Source: an uncultured Verrucomicrobiota bacterium (GTDB lineage: Bacteria; Verrucomicrobiota; Kiritimatiellia; CAIQIC01; Lenti-01). Taken from it: a stretch of 64,000 nucleotides of DNA. Shown piece after piece: positions 59,924 to 64,000 of the stretch. The first letter of the stretch is position 1. Each line of letters opens with the position of its first letter. The notes below the pieces were generated by a model. That model did no database searches. It was not told where the DNA came from and saw only the letters and a list, made by a program, of their open reading frames with translations. Location: positions 27,271-91,270 of the forward strand of contig CALKWZ010000012.1 of NCBI GenBank assembly GCA_938003985.1, read 5' to 3'. The position numbers and the translations under genes are program-made.

Positions 59924-61282
59924 CTAGGGCGTCGGCAGCGGCTGCGCGGCCGCTTCCAGCGCCTGGATCTTGGCCGGAACTTCCGCCGCCCGGGGATCGG
60001 ACGGGAATTGCCGCTCGAAATCGCGGTAGGCGCCGACGCCCTTGCCGGTCATGCCCAGCTTGTCCCCGTAGGCGTCCGCCAGCTCCCACAGCGCGTCGGC
60101 GTTGCCTGGTTCCACCTGCACCAGCTTGCGCAGCGAAATGACCGTCGTGTCGTATTCCTCCAGCGCGCGGCTCGCCCGCGCCAGATCCAGCAGCACCATC
60201 GGATTTTCCGGCTCCAGCGCCTGCGCCCGCAGCAGGTATTCCTGCGCGTCCCGCGAACGGTCCTGCCGCATTTCGTGTTCGCCCGCTTCCAGCAGCACCG
60301 GCACGCGGTCGCCGAAGACTTCGAGGGCGCGCTTGAGGATTTCGCCGGTCTGGGCCGAATCGCCGCCGCCGCGCGCCAGTTCCAGCGCGCGCAGCGTCTT
60401 GGCGTAGGCGTCCTCGCGGTCGCCGGCGGCCAGCGCTTCCCGCGCCTGCGTCCAGAGGATGCCCGCGGTCATCTTCGGCTGGGTCGGCGCCTGGGCTTGG
60501 AACGACGTCTGCTCGACGGTCCGCCCGCCGATGCGCTCGGCCGCCGCGGCGGCGCGCGGGCCCTTGGGCGCGACCTGCAGATATTGGCGGAAATACTCGT
60601 TGGCCTGCTGGCCGTGGCCCTCGATCTGGGCGTGCAGCACGCCGAGGTTGTAGAGCGCCGGCGGATAGTCCTTGCCCATTTCCAGCGCCTGCATGAAGAA
60701 GGTCTCGGCCTGGGGCAGGTTGTTTTCCAAGAGCGCGATCCGGCCGAGGCCCGTCGCCGCCGCCGCGTTCTGCGGCTCCCGCTTCTGCGCCTCGAAATAC
60801 ATCCGCCGCGCCAGGTCCCAGCGCCCGTTGCGCGTGGTCCAGTCGCCGATGCGCAGCAAGGCCTGCACGTCCTTCGGGTCCAGGTCCGCCGCCTGGCGCA
60901 GCAGCTTGATGCCGTTCTGCATGTCGTTGGCTTCCAGCGTCAGGCAGCCCAGATTGAAGACCGGCGCGAATGCGGCGGGATCCAGCTTGGACGCCCCTTC
61001 GAAGTTGGCGACGGCCTCCGCCGTCAGGCCCAGCTCCCAATTCGCCAGCCCCAGCCAGTTCTGGGCCTCGGCCGCGAAGGCCGCTTCCGGCGCGCGCTCC
61101 AGGGCGGCCTCCAGCCGCGCCTTGCCCGCGGCCACGTCGCCCTTTTTCAGCAACGCCAACCCCGCCTCGAAGTCCTGCTTCGGCGTGGCCGGGCCGCAGC
61201 CCGCCAGCAGCAGCGCCAATAGCCCCAACGCCGTCCAGCGGACCCCGGATCTCGGACTTCGGACTTCGGACTTCCTCATCAT
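59924..61282 (-). CDS. TPR-repeat lipoprotein
   Basis: About 452-residue lipoprotein. A signal peptide (LGLLALLLAGC) with a lipobox is followed by at least eight tetratricopeptide-type repeats, e.g. FEAGLALLKKGDVAAGKARL, AQNWLGLANWELGLTAEAVA and ALYNLGVLHAQIEGHGQQAN. Likely a periplasmic scaffold. The N-terminal residues are encoded by a heptamer repeat (61240-61274). The first ATG (61282) overlaps the yjbQ stop (ATGA); the next codon is also ATG (61279) and has better spacing from AAGGAGG. Confidence 0.88.
   Translation of the reverse strand: MMRKSEVRSPRSGVRWTALGLLALLLAGCGPATPKQDFEAGLALLKKGDVAAGKARLEAALERAPEAAFAAEAQNWLGLANWELGLTAEAVANFEGASKLDPAAFAPVFNLGCLTLEANDMQNGIKLLRQAADLDPKDVQALLRIGDWTTRNGRWDLARRMYFEAQKREPQNAAAATGLGRIALLENNLPQAETFFMQALEMGKDYPPALYNLGVLHAQIEGHGQQANEYFRQYLQVAPKGPRAAAAAERIGGRTVEQTSFQAQAPTQPKMTAGILWTQAREALAAGDREDAYAKTLRALELARGGGDSAQTGEILKRALEVFGDRVPVLLEAGEHEMRQDRSRDAQEYLLRAQALEPENPMVLLDLARASRALEEYDTTVISLRKLVQVEPGNADALWELADAYGDKLGMTGKGVGAYRDFERQFPSDPRAAEVPAKIQALEAAAQPLPTP
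61240..61274. repeat. degenerate heptamer repeat (5 x 7 bp) at a gene start
   Basis: Five 7-base units, read on the plus strand as GGACCCC, GGATCTC, GGACTTC, GGACTTC, GGACTTC, lie at 61240-61274. The last three are identical. They encode residues 3-14 of the TPR lipoprotein on the minus strand. The register and the GGA start of each unit match the block at 211-245. Confidence 0.65.
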
Positions 61283-61677
61283 GCCTCCTTGACCGGCGTC
61301 AGCCACAGCTCGCGCGTGCGGGGCCCGTCGAATTCGCACAAAAACAGTCCCTGCCAGGTGCCCAGCGCCAGCCGGCCGCGCCGGACCGGCACGAGCGTCG
61401 AAACGCCCACCAGCGCGGTCTGGATATGCGCCGCCGAGTTGCCCTCCGCGTGCGCATAGCCGGCGTTCCACGGCACCAGTTTCGCCAGCGCCCGCTCCAG
61501 GTCCGCGGCCACGTCGGGATCGGCCTGTTCGTTCACCGTCACGCCCGCCGTCGTGTGGGGCGAGTGCACGTGCAGCAGGCCGTCCCACGCCGGCAGCTCC
61601 GCCAGCGCGGCCTGGACCGCCCGCGTGACGGGCACCAGCTCCGTGCGCCGCGAAGTTGTGATGGCAATCTTGACCAT
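61279..61677 (-). CDS. yjbQ: YjbQ/UPF0047 family protein
   Basis: 132-residue protein of the YjbQ (UPF0047) family, for which secondary thiamine-phosphate synthase activity has been reported. Conserved features are HVHSPHTTAGVTVNEQADPDV, WNAGYAHAEGNSAAHI and LALGTWQGLFLCEFDGPR. Length is normal. Candidate -10 TATAGT lies only nine bases before the ATG, so the message could be nearly leaderless. The stop overlaps the TPR gene start. Confidence 0.95.
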   Translation of the reverse strand: MVKIAITTSRRTELVPVTRAVQAALAELPAWDGLLHVHSPHTTAGVTVNEQADPDVAADLERALAKLVPWNAGYAHAEGNSAAHIQTALVGVSTLVPVRRGRLALGTWQGLFLCEFDGPRTRELWLTPVKEA

Positions 61678-61761
61678 GAGCCGCTACTATACGCATTGTT
61701 TCAGATGGCGAAAAGTGAAACCTGACGGCAACTACGATCCCGCACGGCGGCCGGCGCACCC
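61678..61761. promoter_or_regulatory. divergent promoter region with dyad
   Basis: These 84 bases separate yjbQ (minus) from the first CNNM gene (plus). On the minus strand TATAGT (61692-61687) is a good -10 box. GTTTCA (61698-61703) and TGAAAC (61716-61721) form a perfect 6-bp inverted repeat over the place where the minus-strand -35 region would be, so it may be an operator. Confidence 0.45.
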
Positions 61762-63006
61762 ATGACGACGGTGCTCCTGCTTGGCGTTTTCCTGGCCCTG
61801 CTGGCGTGTTCGGCCTTCTTTTCCAGCGCCGAAACGGCCTATTTCTCGGTCGACCCCATCCAGCTGCGGCGGATCGGGGAAAAGCACCCCGCCACCGCCG
61901 AACGCCTGCGCGCGCTGCTGGCCAACCCCACCCGCCTGCTGTCCACCCTCCTCATCGGCAACACCCTCGTCAACCTCTCGCTGGCCAACGTCGGCTACGC
62001 CGTCGCGGAAATCTGGGCGCCGGCCTACGCCGAAGCCATCGCCATCCCGGCCGTCACGCTCCTGCTGATCTTCTTCGGCGAGATCGGCCCCAAGAACGTC
62101 GGCCTGCTCTACACCTCCGTCCTCGTGCGCTTCTACGGGCCGCCCCTCCGGTTCGTCGAACGCCTGCTCGCGCCGCTGCGCTTCGCGCTCGACCTCGTCA
62201 GCCGGCGCCTCGCCCACCTGTTCAAGCCGGCCGGCAAAACCCTCTCCGAGGAGGAATTCGAGACCGTCCTCGACATCTCCCGCGAGGAAGGCATCCTCAA
62301 CGCCGACGAGCTGGCCATGATCAAGGCCATCGTGGACCTCGAGGACATGCACGCCTCCGACGTCATGACGCCCCGGGTCGATTTCATCGGCCTCGACCTG
62401 GCCGACCCGGCCGCCGATCCCGTCGCCATCGCCCGCCGGTCCCGCCGCAATTTCCTGATCCTCTACCGCGAACAGTTCGACGACATCGCCGGCTTCCTCG
62501 ACGTGCGCAAGTTCCTGCTCGATCCCGCCCACGTCCTCGCCGCCGCCACCCTGCCCCCCGCCTTCGTCCCCGAAAGCGTGCCCCTCAACCGCCTGCTCGT
62601 CCGGTTCCAGAAGGACAAGATCCGCATCGCCATCGTCGTGGACGAGTACGGCGGCGTCGCCGGCGTCGTCACCCGCGGCGACATCCTCGAGGAAATCACC
62701 GGCGACATCTACAACGAGCTGTCCAAGCCCCGCCCCATCTTCCAGTCCGCCGGCCCCTACGCCTGGCTGGTGGACGCCAACATCTCCCTCGAGGAAATCA
62801 ACCGCAAGCTGCGCCTCGACCTGCGCGCCGCGACCTCCGACCGCCTCGCCGGCTGGATCACGGAACACCTCGGCAGCGTTCCCAAGCAGGACGACGTCGT
62901 CCAGACCCAGGGCGTCCGCGTGCGCGTCATGCAGACCATCCGGCTGCGCGTCACCCTGGCTCACCTCGAAAAAACCGACGTCCCGCGCGGAGGGCCCGCC
63001 GCATGA
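61762..63006 (+). CDS. CNNM/CorC-type membrane protein with CBS pair
   Basis: 414-residue protein. A CNNM/DUF21 membrane domain (about 1-190, opening LLGVFLALLACSAFFSSAET) is followed by a CBS pair (about 205-330; EDMHASDVMTPRVDFIGLDL and FQKDKIRIAIVVDEYGGVAG) and a CorC/HlyC-type C-terminal domain (about 340-405). This family takes part in magnesium or cobalt efflux or homeostasis, sometimes annotated as hemolysin. It is coupled to a second, shorter CNNM-type gene by an ATGA overlap. Confidence 0.94.
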   Translation: MTTVLLLGVFLALLACSAFFSSAETAYFSVDPIQLRRIGEKHPATAERLRALLANPTRLLSTLLIGNTLVNLSLANVGYAVAEIWAPAYAEAIAIPAVTLLLIFFGEIGPKNVGLLYTSVLVRFYGPPLRFVERLLAPLRFALDLVSRRLAHLFKPAGKTLSEEEFETVLDISREEGILNADELAMIKAIVDLEDMHASDVMTPRVDFIGLDLADPAADPVAIARRSRRNFLILYREQFDDIAGFLDVRKFLLDPAHVLAAATLPPAFVPESVPLNRLLVRFQKDKIRIAIVVDEYGGVAGVVTRGDILEEITGDIYNELSKPRPIFQSAGPYAWLVDANISLEEINRKLRLDLRAATSDRLAGWITEHLGSVPKQDDVVQTQGVRVRVMQTIRLRVTLAHLEKTDVPRGGPAA

Positions 63007-63971
63007 TGGCCGTCGAGATTTTCCTGCTGATCGGCTGCCTGTGCGGCAGCGCGTTCTTCGCCGGCATCGAGACCGGCATCATCTCCATCAACCGCCTGCG
63101 CCTGCAGCACCTCGTGCGCCGGCAGGTCCCCGGCGCGAAGACCGTCCGCCATTTCCTGACCCACTCCGACCTCCTGCTGGGCACCACCCTCATCGGCACG
63201 AATTTGCTCCAGGTGGTCAGCGCGATCCTGGCTGCCTCCATCGGCCGCCGGGCGGCCGGCGCCGCCGGCGCCGCCGTCGCCGGCGTCGTCCTGCTGCTGG
63301 TCGTCCTCGTCTGCTGCGAATACATCCCCAAGGCCTGGTTCCAGGCCGCGCCCGCCCGCCGCGCCCTGCCCTTCGCCGGCCTGCTGCGCGCCGCCGCGAC
63401 CCTGCTCCGGCCGTTCAGCTTCCTCGTCAACCTCGTCGTCCGCGGCCTGCTGCCCCGCCGCGGCGCCAAGGACGTCGAGGACAAGATGCTCGTCACCCGC
63501 GAGGAACTCCTGCACCTCGCCCGCGAAGGCGAACGCTCCGGCGTCCTCACCAAGCACGAATCCGAAATGATCCACGGCGTCTTCGACCTGACCCACAAGA
63601 CCTGCGACGCCCTCATGACGCCCCGCGACAAGATGGCGTGCGTGACCGCCGCCGCCACCCCCGCCGAAATCCTCGCCCTCGCCCGCGTCCGCGAATTCAA
63701 CCGCCTGCCCGTCTACGATCCCGACCAGAAGTCCTTCGTCGGCGTCGTCCACGTCTTCGACGTCCTGGCCGACGACGCCCCGGCCGGCAAGACCGCCGCC
63801 GACTACCTGCGCCCGCCCCAGCTGGTGGCCTCCTACCTGCCCGTCGACCATCTGCTGCCGCGCATGCGCGTCACCCGCCTGCCCCTGTTCCTCGTCACCG
63901 ACGACCGCTACGAGGTCATCGGCCTCATCACCCTCGAGGACGTCCTGCGCGAAATCACCGGCGAGGCCTGA
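63003..63971 (+). CDS. CNNM-type membrane protein with CBS pair, short form
   Basis: 322-residue companion of the previous protein. It has a CNNM/DUF21 domain (about 1-170; CGSAFFAGIETGIISINRLR) and a CBS pair (about 190-320; THKTCDALMTPRDKMACVTA, and VTDDRYEVIGLITLEDVLRE), but lacks the CorC/HlyC C-terminal domain. ATG 63003 overlaps the preceding stop; ATG 63006 is also possible. Two coupled CNNM proteins suggest a heteromeric transporter, which is inference. A palindrome unit begins 19 bases after its stop. Confidence 0.93.
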   Translation: MMAVEIFLLIGCLCGSAFFAGIETGIISINRLRLQHLVRRQVPGAKTVRHFLTHSDLLLGTTLIGTNLLQVVSAILAASIGRRAAGAAGAAVAGVVLLLVVLVCCEYIPKAWFQAAPARRALPFAGLLRAAATLLRPFSFLVNLVVRGLLPRRGAKDVEDKMLVTREELLHLAREGERSGVLTKHESEMIHGVFDLTHKTCDALMTPRDKMACVTAAATPAEILALARVREFNRLPVYDPDQKSFVGVVHVFDVLADDAPAGKTAADYLRPPQLVASYLPVDHLLPRMRVTRLPLFLVTDDRYEVIGLITLEDVLREITGEA

Positions 63972-63989
63972 CCCCGCCGGATTTCAAAG

Positions 63990-64000
63990 TTTTTACGTGC
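63990..64000. repeat. start of a third 31-bp-type palindrome array, cut by window end
   Basis: TTTTTACGTGC at 63990-64000 matches the left arm and first two loop bases of the unit at 24194 and 45930. It is preceded by TTTCAAAG, like the linker end GAAAG of the other arrays. It lies 19 bases after the stop of the second CNNM gene, in the same orientation relative to the upstream gene as the others. Confidence 0.7.

Overview
The window is about 64 kb of very GC-rich bacterial DNA. It most resembles the PVC superphylum, and Kiritimatiellota in particular. The lineage call is an inference from gene content. The clues are mevalonate-pathway genes (HMG-CoA reductase plus type 1 isopentenyl-diphosphate isomerase), several large secreted beta-helix and GEVED-repeat proteins, an orphan MdcA-like protein, many PAS and receiver signalling proteins, and short palindromic or heptameric repeats between genes. 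No rRNA, tRNA, insertion sequence, prophage or CRISPR array was seen. The DNA is densely coding with many ATGA or GTGA start/stop overlaps, and only bases 1-387 form a gene-free stretch longer than 300 bases.

Layout. 0.4-8.2 kb: aconitase; a double winged-helix regulator preceded by two perfect palindromes; an MdcA-type CoA transferase; and an AlgI/AlgJ-like polysaccharide O-acetylation pair. 8.2-13.6 kb: small acidic lipoproteins, two methyltransferases, a secreted beta-helix protein and a membrane protein. 13.7-19.3 kb: phosphoesterase, hybrid histidine kinase, RNase R and an outer-membrane-type protein, all on the plus strand. 19.4-22.5 kb: lipoprotein, AmmeMemoRadiSam-type radical SAM enzyme, SufU and SufS (minus). 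22.5-25.1 kb: an ABC-2 type permease and a companion protein, separated by a tandem palindrome array. 25.1-28.9 kb: diguanylate cyclase, polysaccharide deacetylase and a secreted beta-propeller. 29-38.8 kb: a 1343-residue beta-helix/PKD protein, a CodB-like permease with an aminotransferase, and a GEVED protein. 38.9-45.8 kb: a five-gene signalling operon (three-sensor kinase, small response regulator, receiver-PAS-kinase, receiver-PP2C phosphatase, secreted deaminase-like protein). 46-52.1 kb: a nucleoside transporter and a 1609-residue secreted GH13 enzyme. 52.3-55.6 kb: an aspartic-protease-like lipoprotein, an organophosphate-antiporter-type MFS protein and a DUF805 protein. 55.7-61.7 kb: a glycosyltransferase with a coiled-coil partner, a nitronate monooxygenase/FabK-type flavoenzyme, IDI, HMG-CoA reductase, a TPR lipoprotein and YjbQ. 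61.8-64 kb: two CNNM/CorC-type proteins.

The genes suggest a saccharolytic cell with a heavily decorated surface, acetylated exopolysaccharide, and elaborate sensing by phosphorelay and cyclic-di-GMP.

The most unusual signal is a set of tandem palindromes at gene boundaries. Three unrelated palindrome families occur, each with its own fixed spacing (46, 31 and 22 bp). The 31-bp family occurs at three loci (three units, four units, and one cut by the window end). Every one of these arrays starts within about 20 bases after a stop codon, in the same orientation relative to the gene upstream. They look like operator arrays or a REP-like element class, and their binding partner is unknown.
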